Assembly (NCBI GenBank): GCA_007026445.1
Contig: VDMD01000012.1
Coordinates: 682,001-746,000, forward strand
From: Schizophyllum amplum
Lineage: Eukaryota > Basidiomycota > Agaricomycetes > Agaricales > Schizophyllaceae
Direction of reading: 5' to 3'
Length of the DNA: 64,000 nt
In this document: positions 1 to 13,426 of the stretch, one piece after another
Layout: every line of letters begins with the position of its first letter
Numbering within the stretch: the first letter of the stretch is position 1
Notes under the pieces: generated by a model
Told to the model about the DNA's origin: nothing
Databases searched by the model: none
The model's input: only the letters and a program-made list of their open reading frames with translations
Translations under genes and position numbers: made by a program

Positions 1-328
1 AGCGCACTACCTCGCAGGGCACGCGCTAACTTCGTCTGTAGCACCGGCTCTGCCGGCTTGATACAAACAATCAATATGTTCTCCGGGGGACACATCGTCG
101 CTGGCATCCTCGGCACCATCGCAACTGTAGGCTGGGTTTTGCAAGGTCTTGGGAACGCGTTCTACTACCGCCAGGTGCGTAATTGTCCCGCGTGAAGTGT
201 ACCTCAGTCTTCGCCCGCTAAGTCTTCTACAGATATGGATGCACCACAAAGCCGCAGGGCACACGATGGAGAAGGCGAAGGGGGAGCTCGCGACCCACGG
301 CGCGAAGGCCTACTTTACGCGCGGCTAA
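1..328 (+). CDS. SCAMP-family membrane protein, 3' end only
   Basis: This is the C-terminal part of a secretory carrier-associated membrane protein, a four-span protein of Golgi and endosomal recycling membranes. The first 41 nt look like the tail of an intron (branch GCTAAC, acceptor at 40-41). One exon (42-174) and a last exon (233-328, stop TAA 326-328) are visible, split by a 58-nt intron. The exon reads ...GSAGLIQTINMF, then a hydrophobic segment with the motif GWVLQGLGNAFYYRQ. The last exon carries the family's short cytosolic tail with GHTMEKAKGELA. The WxLQGLG..W/FYYR and GHT..KAK signatures are what identify the family. The start and the NPF-repeat region lie outside the window. Confidence 0.75.
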
Positions 329-779
329 AGTTTGCGCTCTGCAGTTTGCTGGCTAGGTGAGCTACCTTTGGAAGCTCATGCGAGCTTCCTGCGGCAGCCG
401 CCATCGGATTTTGGCCTCCCGCAGGACCGTAGGGGGATTGTACTAGGGTGACTATAGCGGCGCGAGAGGAACTGCGGACTCTTTTACCTTGCAAGTTACG
501 ATGACTCGGACCGCCGTGCTACTTATTCCAATCACTATCTGAGAGCTGTTTGTTGCATGAATGATCATTGGGTGTTTGAAGGGTCGATTTAGCGTTCAAC
601 TTTAGCAACGGTTAAACTCAGACTGGTGCAATGCACAGTGGCGAACGGCCCGGATTGTCCGGACAGTTGACCGTTGACGCGGTTGGGTCTGGTTGGGCGC
701 TTGAGTCGTCGCCAGCTTGTCACCTACCGCCAGTGCGTTCGACGTCTATACGACGTTTATCGTCGAATACTACCCAATC
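329..779. other. Intergenic, tandem genes
   Basis: This 451-bp gap lies between the SCAMP stop and the start of the Coq11-like gene. It should hold the 3' UTR of the first and the promoter of the second. No convincing TATA box, repeat or ORF with coding character was seen. Confidence 0.5.
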
Positions 780-2747
780 ATGGCTACAACCTCCGCCAAG
801 CGAGTACTTGTTGTGGGAGGGAATGGCTTCTTGGGTTAGTAAACCTGATAGCGTCGGCCCGCCCTAAACGTCCCACTACTGCTGCTTATGATTGACGAAC
901 GCATCTGACGAACTGAACAGGCTCTGCCGTTTGCCGCACCGCGCTTTCGAAGGGAATGCGGGTGACGAGCGTGAGGTATGTCGATCTTGGCACCCTCCGC
1001 ACAGGTAGCTCACCACAGGCGCGTGCAGCTCGTCAGGGCGGCCATGGAAGACGCCCAAGGGGCACACACCAGCGTGGGCGGACAAGGTGCGTGATGTACT
1101 CCTATACCAGATACTCTGTCTGATTTACGGAACCACAGGTCGAGTGGCGCAAAGCCGATGTCCTTGCTGACGATCGCGCCGAATTGCAGGCCGTTCTCGC
1201 GTCCTCCCCGCCCTTCTCCGCTGTTGTACACACGCTTGGCACGCTCTTTGAAGGCGGGGAGTACAAGCAGGATGTACGCGACGGTAAACCGCTCGCCCTT
1301 CTCAAAAACCTGCTCCCCGGGTCGCGCAATCCCCTCAAGCGCGATGCGCGGTGGAGCTATGAGACGATGAACAGGCAAAGCGGTGAGTGGATATTCGCTG
1401 CGGCAATCCTTCCAGATCCATCTGCCTGCAAAAGCGACATGTTATGTGTTCTGACTTGCGCTTCCTAGCGTCAAACGTACTCTCCACTATCCTCTCCGCG
1501 CGCAAGCCGACGCTGGAAGACAAGTTCGCCTTCGTGCTGCTCTCCGCAGAGGACATGTTCCGGCCACTGGTACCCGAAGGATACATCACGAGTAAACGCG
1601 CTGCAGAACGCGATATTGCCGCAACTATCGAGAGGGAAGGCGCTCATGTGCGTGGTGTGTTCGCACGGCCAAGTGAGTTTCTCGTTGTTTCTCTGGCTTT
1701 TCTCCCCTCCGTCTGGTTTTCGCTTGCTGCATTTCCTTCCGGCTTGACCTCCGCTGTGGGCGCAGTGACGGACGAACTGGTTCGCAGTCTGCGTCCCTCA
1801 TATGTTCGCTATACTGCGTATGAGCAGGGTTGCTGCAGATAACATTTGTATTTCCCCTCCTTTGTTGTGAGCCTCCATTCATCCTCTGACCACGCCCTCC
1901 CCACGCTCTCCCGCTCTGAGAACTCACGCGACTTGGGCGGAGGGTTGGCATTCACCGGCATGCTTCTCGCCTTCATTGACATATTGACCTACACGTTTAT
2001 TTATCTCAACGCCCTGGTTGAGTGCCCCGCAACGTGAAGAACGCGCCTTCATGCACATGCGCGCTACCGTGCTCATTTCCCTTCATCCCTCTTCATGTTG
2101 AGCCTCATGCTTGTCGCGCCTCGCGTGCCTCCCACGATACGGCGCTTCTGCTTTTGCGGCATATGTTTGCTGCATAGAAGTGGACGCGCGCCGAAGTTGT
2201 ATGAAGTGGCACCACTTTTTCTTTTTCCCTCCTTGCATATCCTTGCTTGCGTCTCTGTCGTCTTTTTTCCGTCGTACTGACCTTCTGACGCGCCTGCAGG
2301 TTTCATATATCATCCGCACTGGCGCCCGTTGTCCACGCCGCCCGCCGCGCTTTTGGACCTCTTTGTGAACATGGAGCGCGGCGCTCCGAGGGGCATGCCG
2401 ACGCCAGCCTCGATTCTTAGATCCTTGGCCACGCCAAGTAGGGACTCTGGAGGTGAGTCTCGGGTTCGCAACGTCCATGTCTCGCCGGGTCTTTGCAGTC
2501 CCCCTCACGGCGGCTTGTGCACCACTTCTTCGCGGCGCTGATATCGCTCCCAGCACTACCCTCCGCGCTCGCCTCGGTTGCGAACGCCATGACTATTCCG
2601 CCAATGCACGTTGACCATGTCGCGGAGGCGATCTGCCGGGCATTGGAGGACGAGAGCGTTCGGGGACCGATGGACGTCGTGCAGATGCGCAACTTGATAG
2701 GCTGGAGCTTGAAGGGTGAGCGACCGTCTGCACACGCGATGTCTTGA
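780..2747 (+). CDS. Coq11-like atypical SDR / NDUFA9-like NAD(P)-binding protein
   Basis: This is a mitochondrial NAD(P)-binding protein of the atypical short-chain dehydrogenase group (yeast Coq11/YLR290C type), linked to coenzyme Q synthesis. The spliced exons are 780-834, 921-975, 1029-1086, 1139-1382, 1469-1672, 2300-2452 and 2554-2747, which sum to 963 nt (320 aa) with no frame break. The Rossmann glycine motif VVGGNGFLGSAVC lies at residues 11-23. It is followed by the family signature SSSGRPWKTPKGHTPAWADK, then VEWRKAD and a VVHTLGTLFE strand. The C-terminus has PPMHVDHVAEAICRAL and MRNLIGWS, as in other fungal members. Intron 5 is unusually long (627 nt against about 50 for the rest). 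The last codons (...LKGERPSAHAMS) may be replaced by a further exon, because a donor-like GGTGAGC follows the Trp-Ser-Leu-Lys codons. Confidence 0.8.
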
Positions 2748-2955
2748 GGCGCTTGTGCTGCCACGTAGTCTTCTCGGTGCAAATACAGATTGAAGTGAGA
2801 ATGACTGGTGGATATTGGGTCCCGCAAGGATCCGGATTCAGTGAGCACGTCAAGGCGCGTCGCCGCAGGGCTTCGGCAAACGCCGACCATGATGTCACGC
2901 GTTGATTGACGCGTTGGCGTCGTGGCGCGCAGCATCCTCCTTGTCTCTTGCCCCC

Positions 2956-3749
2956 ATGTCAGACTCTATTGAGATGGATGACCTCTCCAAGACTCAGAAG
3001 ACTCAGACTGAGAATACTGAGTCTCTACTCGATGGCATGAACACGCCCGACGGCGCTGTCTCGACCTGGAGTTGGATCGCTGCAGGATTGTGAGTAAGAA
3101 CCGATCCTGGCGAGTTACAGTTGTGTTTCTGGACTCATACAGGTTCCAGATTCTCTCTCCTGGCAGCGATTTTGACTCTCTCCCCACGATTGCTGCTCTT
3201 TTTGTCCGAAGTCAGCGCGGACGATGACCGTCGGCGCGTGCTAACCCCACTCGAGGCCTTCCTGTCCATGCACTTTGGCATATGGCTAGCTGCGCTCGCC
3301 GTCTCAGTGCTTCTCAATGTGCGCTTCATACACTGCATACTTTACACATACACTAATCAATCACATCTAGATGCCCTCTTCTGATCCTGTACCCTCCCAG
3401 CAGCCAAACACGCATTACCACCCCCTCCTCGGGCCAGTGGCGGTTGCGGGTGATCTGTCTGCGTTTCTTGCGTGGAATAACAAGAGCGTCGGATCGCTTG
3501 CTACTCTCGTCAGCTTCTTGGCTGGCTTGATTGGCTTATGGGGCACATGGACGGTGAGCTTCATCTTATCTATCTCTGTAACTGAACGCTCGGCTGAGGA
3601 CGACGCTTCAGATAGTCTTCGCCGGCACCTCGTCCATATCACGCAAAACAGGTGCCGACAAGCATACGTCGTCCCTTCTCTTTGGTAACAAAAACGCCGC
3701 CTCCGTGCAGAAGAAGAAGTGGAAGAAGGAACACAAGGTCCATCAGTGA
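2956..3749 (+). CDS. Small fungal multi-span membrane protein, unknown function
   Basis: Four exons (2956-3089, 3150-3318, 3371-3553, 3612-3749) give 207 aa with clean phases. The N-terminus is acidic and hydrophilic ([13 protein letters not shown]). It is followed by a hydrophobic helix with [20 protein letters not shown], a second one ([15 protein letters not shown]), and a third near [18 protein letters not shown]. The tail is basic ([12 protein letters not shown]). The three predicted spans and the basic tail suggest an organelle or ER membrane protein. I do not recognise the family and assign no function. It starts about 210 bp after the Coq11-like gene on the same strand. Confidence 0.7.
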
Positions 3750-3928
3750 TCTGCAACTCAGAATATGGCTCTCGCGACTCTCAGGCTCAATCTTTGTCAC
3801 CATCTGGGACCCATTGAACGTATATGTACTATACAACGATATACAAGAACACATTATACACCGATAGCTATGCGGAAGTGATATGAATGTAAGATAATTC
3901 CTGGCAAGCGGGCCCGGAGGCTTCTTCA

Positions 3929-5936
<2,008 letters not shown>

Positions 5937-6211
5937 GATGGGAGGGGAGGAGGAGGAGTACCGGCTCTCCGGGCCGAAGGGTTCGGCTACATCCGATCCC
6001 GGCGACTCCGCTCCGAAGTCCCAAACTTGAACTGCATGAATCTGATGCATGTTGCTCTTGTTCTTGACCACGACCAATTCATTTCCTTGATTGCCACTTA
6101 CGCTCTTCGCACCACCATCGTACAGGGCATTCTAATAAGGGCTCGAGGGCTCACGCGCTCACAACTGCTGAATCTTTTTTATCAGTGGCCGGACATTTGC
6201 CGGACATCGTG

Positions 6212-8476
6212 ATGTCGACCAGTGACTTCGACGACGACAACTCAATATTTGCTGGTGACGATGACGGGGAGGGCGATGTCGAAGGGGAGCTGCTTGATGG
6301 AATTGGCGAAGACGCACCTAGTGATGACAACGCCCCAACTGACGATAACGTTGGTCAATTCCTGAACTCGTACACCCACGACTCACGTCTTGCAGACCAC
6401 GAGTAGCGATGACTCGGAAGACGAAGACGAGGAGGAAGATGATAGCGAGCCTGACTTGACGGGTCTTGAGCTAGACCTCGAAGAGATACCGGCCGATGCA
6501 GATGATGCAGAAGGAGAACCTGACCTCGAAGACGAGCAAATAACGCAGGCAATGCTTCGGACTGACCAAGCCAACTCGCAACAACGGTCTTCTCCGCCTC
6601 AGATATATAAAGGTATGCTTTCTAGCTTGTGACCGCCGTTCACCTTATATTGAATAACAAAGCCCCATCCCCACTACCACAGCCATCGTTGCCTCCTTCA
6701 GATAGCGCAATGGCAATATCTCCGCCCGCCGCTTCGCAAGCCGGACTAAAACGCCGACGTTCTCGCTCTCCTGCTTGCATCCGCAGGAAGAATCTCCGCC
6801 ACAACGACTTCTCGCGTCCTTTCACCGTGGAGGCTATTGTCGCTATTCCGCATCCCGTCCCAACACACGCTTTGGCATCGTCTGCTTGCATAAGTCACCT
6901 TGTAACGGGCTCCGATGACGGCTTCATACGCGACTACGATGTCTACACGTCCGCAAATGGGAAGAAGAATTTTCTGACCGCGCCACAACGACACCACGCC
7001 AGCATCATCGAGGGCACCATGAAAGCCGGACACCTCAGATGCTGGTGGGAGAATCCCGTCATTCCCGCCAATGGAAACAACAGTATCAGTGATGCACCAC
7101 TCGCGAGCGTATACAGTTTGGCCATGCATTCTGACGCGCTCTGGGCGTTGTCCGGTAGCCAGGTACGTTGCGAACATACTCTATGACTGTCACTCACGTA
7201 TGCGAATAGAACGGACTTATCAACCTATTCACGGTGCGGCATGAGCCGGGGCGCCTATGTCACGTCATGCGAGGGCATACCAAGCCTGTGTCTGCTCTAG
7301 CTCTCAATCACCACGAAAAAGGGTTCTTCAGTGCGAGCTGGGACGGTGAAGCCATTGTAAGCAAGACATAAGAAGTGGATCCCCCACTGAATCGTTTCAC
7401 AGGAATGGGACCTCAATACCGGACAACAAGTGCGCCATCTTGCCTCGCACGGCGCGCAGCTATCCTGCATCGCTGTTCGACCTCAAAACGCCGTGTACTC
7501 CGACTCTGGCTCGCCTCTCACCATACAACCTGTCTCCGACGAAACCATGGAGAACATGGAGACCAGATCCGAAGGGTCCGACTTTGATCCCTTGTTCGAT
7601 GACGAAGACGAGAACCCAAAGCCCAACGTGGGCGGTCTCGCCGTGCCGATGGCAGAGAGCTCTGCGCCCGCGCCGAAGCACATACCTCCGGTCCTTGACG
7701 CATCGCGCTGGGCCACATTTTCCCCAGACGTACTTCTGACGGCAAGCATCGACGGCCAGATCGTCCTCTGGGACAAGCGCGTGCAGAGCCCTGGCCACGA
7801 CCCGTTCAACGGGTGGCAGGGCGTCGGGCGGCTGTACATGAGCGAAAAAACGCGACCTTGGTGCATGTCTGTATGTAATGTTGACTTACATGCCCCCTTC
7901 CCTAGTAATTCACACTTCGCAGGCTGCCTGGTCTGCGGACGGCAATCAGATTTACGCGGCGCGTCGCAACGGGCTTGTTGAGGTTTATGATGTCCGGCAA
8001 ACAGGTTCTTCGAAGCATGCACCCAGGATATGGAAAACAATACGCAATCCGCCGAGCTCTGGGGACGTCTCGTGCGTCGTGGCCTTCCCTGACTCGAAGC
8101 ATATTGCGTGGTAGGTATCTCGCTGTCCGGTACGGAGCTCGCGCTGACAGCGGCGCAGCGCTTCGATCGACAATATACGCCTATGGAACGTCGCAGAGAC
8201 CGGGGAGTCTGATGCATCCATGAAGCCGCGCAGCGGCGTACAATTCAAGATTATTCCCGGACATCACGGAGGCCTCGTCTCTCAAATGCGTAAGTGCTTG
8301 TTTTTTCAGTGAGATGCAGCCGCCGGTCGCTGACCCGCTTGCGCTCAGTAATTGACCCCGGTGGGAGATATATGGTAACTGCGAGCAGCAACCGTGGCTG
8401 GCATGGCGAGTCGACCCGCACCGTGCTTGTGCATGAGATTACGACCAAGCGGCCCAAGAACGAACTGCAATACTAA
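6212..8476 (+). CDS. SPT8: SAGA complex subunit SPT8 (WD40 protein)
   Basis: This is a WD-repeat subunit of the SAGA transcription coactivator that contacts TATA-binding protein. It begins at ATG 6212 (MSTSDFDDDNSIFAGDDD). The N-terminus is very acidic and split by an intron, with SSDDSEDEDEEEDDSEPDL and LDLEEIPADADDAEGEPDLE. The WD40 region starts near 6826 with FTVEAIVAIPHPVPTHAL and HLVTGSDDGFIRDYDV. It then has the SPT8-typical segment AGHLRCWWENP, followed by SASWDGEAI..W, LLTASIDGQIVLWDKR and AAWSADGNQIYAARRNG. The end is GRYMVTASSNRGWHGESTRT. About six short introns are needed, and all were found with GT-AG borders. The product is expected in the nucleus. The GHLRCWWENP-type block and the acidic N-terminus separate it from generic WD40 proteins. 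Confidence 0.9.
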
Positions 8477-9071
8477 GCTCAGGATTTTTTTTCGTCTGTT
8501 TAGAAGTCGATACCTAGGTGCCCAGCAGGCGCCACAATGGTGTCATGCGATTTGGCGGCGGTTAGTTCGACCTGCGCACAATCTCTCGCGCCGGTTCCAA
8601 ACTCCTAGTAACCATTGGCGTTGTCATCTTTGTCTGCGCCTATGCTCCACTGTTTCTCACTCGTTTCTCGAAGCTGATGAACGCTCCGGATGGACGCGGC
8701 CTGGGCGGCCTGGACCTTCAAGTAGCGCCCGTGCGTTCTCATCTGACCTATCTGACATGCAATGTCTGTGTCGGTTTATGACAGTCGCCAGCATGACGAC
8801 TGTCCGCCGACAACAAGGTTTATATTGTGCAAACGATGGGAACAGCTTTCCCCGTCCATTTTGCAGACACTCCAAACCTTCCGACCGCGACCATCTCGCT
8901 GGGTGCCTCCATCCAAATGCGCCTAAACTCAATCAGCCTCATGCGTACCGTCCGTTGCGGCGGTCTGTGGTATATAAGGAGGCGGCTGTGAGGTGCACAA
9001 AGCCGCTGCTCCCCTTGGGATGTGCTGTTCTCGAGGCGCACATCCATTTGTTTACGCGCATTCACCATCCC
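8477..9071. other. Intergenic upstream of methyltransferase
   Basis: This 595-bp spacer lies between tandem genes. A long open frame runs through it by chance, but its residue make-up (Arg/Cys/His-rich) is not protein-like. The only element seen is the TATA box listed separately. Confidence 0.5.
8971..8977 (+). promoter_or_regulatory. TATA box of the methyltransferase gene
   Basis: The sequence TATATAA lies 95 bp before the methyltransferase ATG, a normal distance for a fungal core promoter. Confidence 0.55.
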
Positions 9072-10434
9072 ATGACTCATTCTTTCTACGCACCAGCCGA
9101 GCTTCATACCGTCGGTGACGATGACAGTGAATTCTTTCATTCGCTTCACGGGCGCTTGCTCAACAAGATGAACACGACTTACATGCTACCTGCCGACGAC
9201 GATGAAGTTCGGGTGAGCAGCGTCCGTCTGCAGACGCGGTTTTTGCTCCTTCTTTGCTAATCTTCTCAAAGAGATCCGAGCTGCATCACCGTATGCTACA
9301 GTTCGTCTTCCACAGCAAAAATTACGTCGGTCCAGTGCACCCAGTTCTACGACCGGGACCAGGATCCCAACGACGGAGTAAGTTCAAACTCTCGTTTTGT
9401 CCCCTTCTTCGACCTATCGTTACCCCCATCAGTTCTAGACATAGGCACGGGCAGCGGCATATGGTGAGTCGCAGGCGCATCATGACATCGAGTGGCGCAG
9501 TTTACTGAAATCCATAGGGCCATCCAAATGGCGGACGAGTTCCCGACGGCGGAGGTCATAGGTGTTGATGTTGCACCGATACAGCCTAGGCGAGTGGCAC
9601 GCCTCCTCTCGACCCCGACCCATTACGTCTCTGACCATACGCCATGCAGAGAGGTGCCTTCTAATTGCACGTATGTTGTCCTTTGATTTTCTGAGCTCCT
9701 CGACGACGCAACTTCCAGTTTCGAGCTCTGTGATTTCAATCAATCGCCTTTACCTTACCCAAACGGGTACTTCGACTTCATCCACGCGCGGTCGGTGCAG
9801 ACAGGGGTAAGTTCCCAGCATCGCATCCAGCTAGCTAACGAACGTGCTCCTGTGAGACAGATCGTTGACTACCCGCAATTAATCCGCGAATGCGCTCGAA
9901 TTTTGCGCCCAGGAGGCCTTATCGTGCTCATAGAGCCGGACCTTACGCCTCAGTTGGGGGATAAGGATAGGCGCGCGTCTATCTCGCATTCGCGGGACCC
10001 ACAACTGGCTTCCGGCTGGGTCAACTTCTGGAGAACCTACGAGGCCTGCTTGCGACGATTAGGAGTCGATCCATCTGTGCCCGCACACCTCTCCGAGCAT
10101 CTCACGATGAGTGGCGAGTTCGACAAGGTGGTCAAGCAAGACGGCAAGATTCCAATCGGCTTCTGGCCCGAAGGTATGCGATCCGCCGGAAGCCCCGCCA
10201 GCACGTTGCTAAAGCTTGGTAGATCCCGAAACTCTCACGGTTGGTCAACTGCAGTGGATGGATTACGAGCTGCTTCTCCCTGGACTGCTACCGATGTTCC
10301 TATTCTGCGGAATGCCGGAGCGACAGGCGCGAGATCTGATTCTCGACGCGCAGCATGACCTATATCGTTCACCTGTACAGTTATCCACACAATTGCATAT
10401 CAGCTACGCTGTGAAGCGGGCTCGTTACACATAA
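9072..10434 (+). CDS. SAM-dependent class I methyltransferase
   Basis: This is a predicted S-adenosylmethionine-dependent methyltransferase of the fungal Methyltransf_25/TAM-like group, with unknown substrate. The start ATG 9072 gives MTHSFYAPAELHTVGDDDSE. After two introns comes motif I, LDIGTGSGIWAIQMADEFP (9430-9560), then the acidic strand VIGVDVAPIQP, the FDFIHARS motif and RECARILRPGGLIVLIEP, which together form the SAM fold. The last exons encode a helical C-terminus with WMDYELLLPGLLPMF. At least seven exons are needed and several introns are about 50 nt. The last codons after 10374 may contain one more intron, so the exact C-terminus is less sure. The family often sits in secondary-metabolite contexts, but no cluster is visible here. 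Confidence 0.8.
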
Positions 10435-10791
10435 TCCTGCGTCGACAACCTTCAGTAGAAGGCCTTCTAATTGCTTGACGATTGCCAGGGTACAGGACGG
10501 TCAATGGAATGTCCCGGACTGCCTATGCAGCTCCTCCTGGTGTACATATAATATGGCTACATACTGCAGTACATAGTCCAGACATCTCTGCCGGGCGACT
10601 ACATGATATATCAGCTGGCACAGAAGTAAGATTAGACTCTGGAAAGAACGGCAAAAACAATGCATGCTGCATAGATCAGAAGCCATCATATACATATATC
10701 AGTGATTACACACGGTCGCTGGCCAGCCAACCACATTCGAACCCTAAACGTTAAAGTTCAAACCGTGAAAAATGATTCGACCATCGTATTG
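10435..10791. other. Intergenic, convergent 3' ends
   Basis: This AT-richer 357-bp stretch lies between the methyltransferase stop and the stop of the minus-strand F-box gene. It is expected to hold both 3' UTRs. I see no gene in it. Confidence 0.5.
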
Positions 10792-13001
10792 TTATCGTTG
10801 GGAACCTACGAGCCATGGGTGAAAGGACGGAAGGCATTGACGGACACTCACCTCAATGATATCCTCCTCTGTCTCAGTCTCACTGAGATCGCCTTCGAGT
10901 GCTTCGATTAGACGCACGCGCCTTCCTCGTGTCCTAATGTCGGTCACCGGACTGTGCCGCGTCATGGTTTGCTTGTACATCGACGTGGGAGGGACCCATC
11001 TCTCCAAGAAACCTTCGCGAAGAATCTCATGCAGGCGCACAAGCGCGCGCCGCGTAAGAGCATGTCGCCGTCGAATCACCAACTTGAAAGTGGCCAGGGA
11101 ACAGAGTTCATCGGGTCTCCGTCGGGCCTCCTTGAAGCGCGCATCAACCATCTGGGGAATGACATCGTCGTTCAATAGTCGCATGCGCCCATCCAGTGAT
11201 AGATGCCGCAATCGAGGGAACTCCGATGTGCTCGACATGCGCACAAAGAACGGGTCGTTGATCATGCGCCTGTCGTCGCCCCCGGGCCCCGAGTCGGACA
11301 GAACGAGTGAGTCTAGCATGGGCATGATCTGCGAAAGTCCGAAGAACTCGTCCAAGGTGAGCGTGATTCCGCTGAGCGTTAGCCGTGTAATCGAGCAGCA
11401 CGATTCAGCCACCATGTCGGCCAGCGCCTCCGCGCACCAGCGAAAGCGCTTGAGAGGAATCTCACCCGAGTGGATCTCGAGAGCTTCCAGAAGTGGTAAC
11501 CGTAGAACCTGGAACATCATCCCGAGAGCGTCCGGGTTGCCCTCATCCGTCGACCGCTGCTGCACGAAGCGCAAGGTTCGTAAATCCAGCGATGACATCC
11601 GTTCAGGGAGAGGATAGCCCGAGAACCGTTTATTCACCTTCGCAATGGTGCATACGCTCAAGTTTGTGCAGTGAGCTAGCGTTTCAAGTAAGGGATTGAC
11701 GCCACCTTCAAGGCGGATCTCATGCAGCTGCGCCCATGGTATGCCAATACCTGGAGGAAAGAGCGTGGCGCCTGCGAATGAGCGGAGTTTGGGTGCGTTT
11801 AGGAAAGGGTCCGTGAAGCTGTGATTGCGCCAGGACATCCGGCCCAACCTAAGGGCCTCGAGGATGGGGAAGGGACCCCGTGCTTCGGGGAGGCAGTCGA
11901 GCAGCGCGCCTTCGATGCATACGTCTCGCCAGCGCGTGGAATGCTCAGCAAGCCGTACCATGAGATCGGAAAGTCGCTTCATGGTGTCGCTCAGCTCGGC
12001 TTTCTGACCTTGAGAAGGAAGCTCGCCGCTGAGTCGTATGGTGAGAGGCGATGACCCAGAGTAGCAAAGATGGATGCCGAGTAGAAGCTGCGTGCGATAG
12101 ATAGTCGCCCATCCGCGCCGGTCTTCGATACCCGCCTTCGCGTGCTGTTCTTCATCCGCAGAAGTGTGGAGGGCACCAGCTGCCAGTGGGCGTCCACTGA
12201 CATGTAGCCTGTCCAGCCGTTCGTTGCCAAAGGTCATCCCCCGGATGAGATCCGGGACGTTGATATCGATAGACGACCAGAGACTACCGTTGTGAAGGCA
12301 GACATCGCGCCAGTGGCAGCAAACGCGGGCGAACGAGAGCGAGTGCGACTTATCGTTGGCAAGCGACGAGCAACGGCCATTGATGGCCGAGCGCGCAAAC
12401 GTGAAGATCTGCAAGAGGATTTCCACAGGAAGCGCGCGGATGGGGGCAAGATGATGTTTACGCCGGTCGACGTAGTCCACCACCACCTTCCTATGCACAA
12501 CGAGCCTGTCGGATAGATCCTCAGGGAGCTCCGCAAAGTCGTAGCTATCGATGAGCTTGAGATGCCCTTCAGCAGAGGCGATTCCCTCCAGCATGCGGAA
12601 CTTCGTCGATGGGTTGATGTACGCGGGACTACGACCGACGGGGATGGGTGCCACATCACACGTGGTGAAGGTGTCGTCGTGGAATCTAGCGCCTTCGTTG
12701 AGGACAGTTTGGCACAGATCGAAGCGCTCGAGGGGCGAGAGCTCGATCTTGATCTCGCCAGCTGGCGCGCCGTACTTGCCCGAGCGCTGGACTTTACTGT
12801 ACACAACCACACCAGCACGCTTGTGGGTGACGGAGAGCGGTGCACCTTCTTCGAGCTTTTGCCGGTCCTCTTCGATAGCATATTCCCGCTCGAGAGCTTC
12901 CCCCTGCACTGTGCGGCGTCAATATCGAAAGCCACCATGGCAGACCAGCACTCACGCCTCAGGCGTTCTGTAGGCGTCATGAAGCCCTCGCCACATTCCA
13001 T
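10792..13001 (-). CDS. F-box / leucine-rich-repeat-like protein
   Basis: This is a predicted substrate adaptor for an SCF ubiquitin ligase. Exon 1 (13001-12956) encodes MECGEGFMTPTERLR. A 47-nt intron (12955-12909, GTGAGT...CACAG) leads into a 2117-nt exon, for a total of 720 aa. The F-box lies around 12,450-12,260 with APIRALPVEILLQIFTFA, ARVCCHWRDVCLHNGSLWSS and IDINVPD. This is the usual agaricomycete layout of F-box followed by a long region of degenerate leucine-rich repeats (SLDLRTLRF, LPLLEALEIHSGEIP, SLVLSDSG). The 3' end is uncertain: GAG|GTGAGTGTCC near 10855 is a good donor, so the last 20 or so residues may be intronic. It is a different subfamily from the three short F-box paralogs elsewhere in the window. 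Confidence 0.75.
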
Positions 13002-13426
13002 CGCCGATGAACCTAGAGCTGGAGACGATAGTGGAGAACAAGAAGGGAGGGAAAGAAAAACTGGGCCAGTGCCGCTACCACGAGTTATGGCGGTCGTGGG
13101 AGAGGTCAGCCCACGACATGTGTTGATCAATCGACGATGAAAGGGTTCGGGATCTGCCGATGTTCGTTTTGCGGGACCTTTTTCTCGAGCAAACGTCCGA
13201 GACAAGAATCTGAATGCGCACAGGGATCGGATATGTAGCTCAATACAGACAATAGAAGAAGTGACTAACGGAGTGCGCATGGAAATGACCATCGCATTGA
13301 CTGGTGTACATGTCGCTACGGGCGACCCTGTGTTCGCAGTATCTACTTGAAGAATATAACCGACATATACGCTAGATCCCGTTTAATTATATGTACATTT
13401 GATCATTCGCCGGCTTTTTTGCTCGC
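13002..13426. other. Intergenic upstream of F-box gene
   Basis: This 425-bp gap holds the promoter of the minus-strand F-box gene and the 3' UTR of the ornithine monooxygenase gene. An AT-rich patch is seen at 13330-13400. No other feature was found. Confidence 0.45.

Noticed and set aside
8394..9260. Long plus-strand open frame (288 codons) across the end of SPT8 and the gap before the methyltransferase
   Set aside because: It overlaps SPT8's last exon and the methyltransferase start in a different register. Its residues are Arg/Cys/His/Ser-rich with no motif, so it is a chance open frame in GC-rich DNA.
10715..10760. T-loop-like GGGTTCGAAT on the minus strand, possible tRNA
   Set aside because: The flanking bases do not form a 5-bp T-stem, and no matching acceptor, D or anticodon arms are present.
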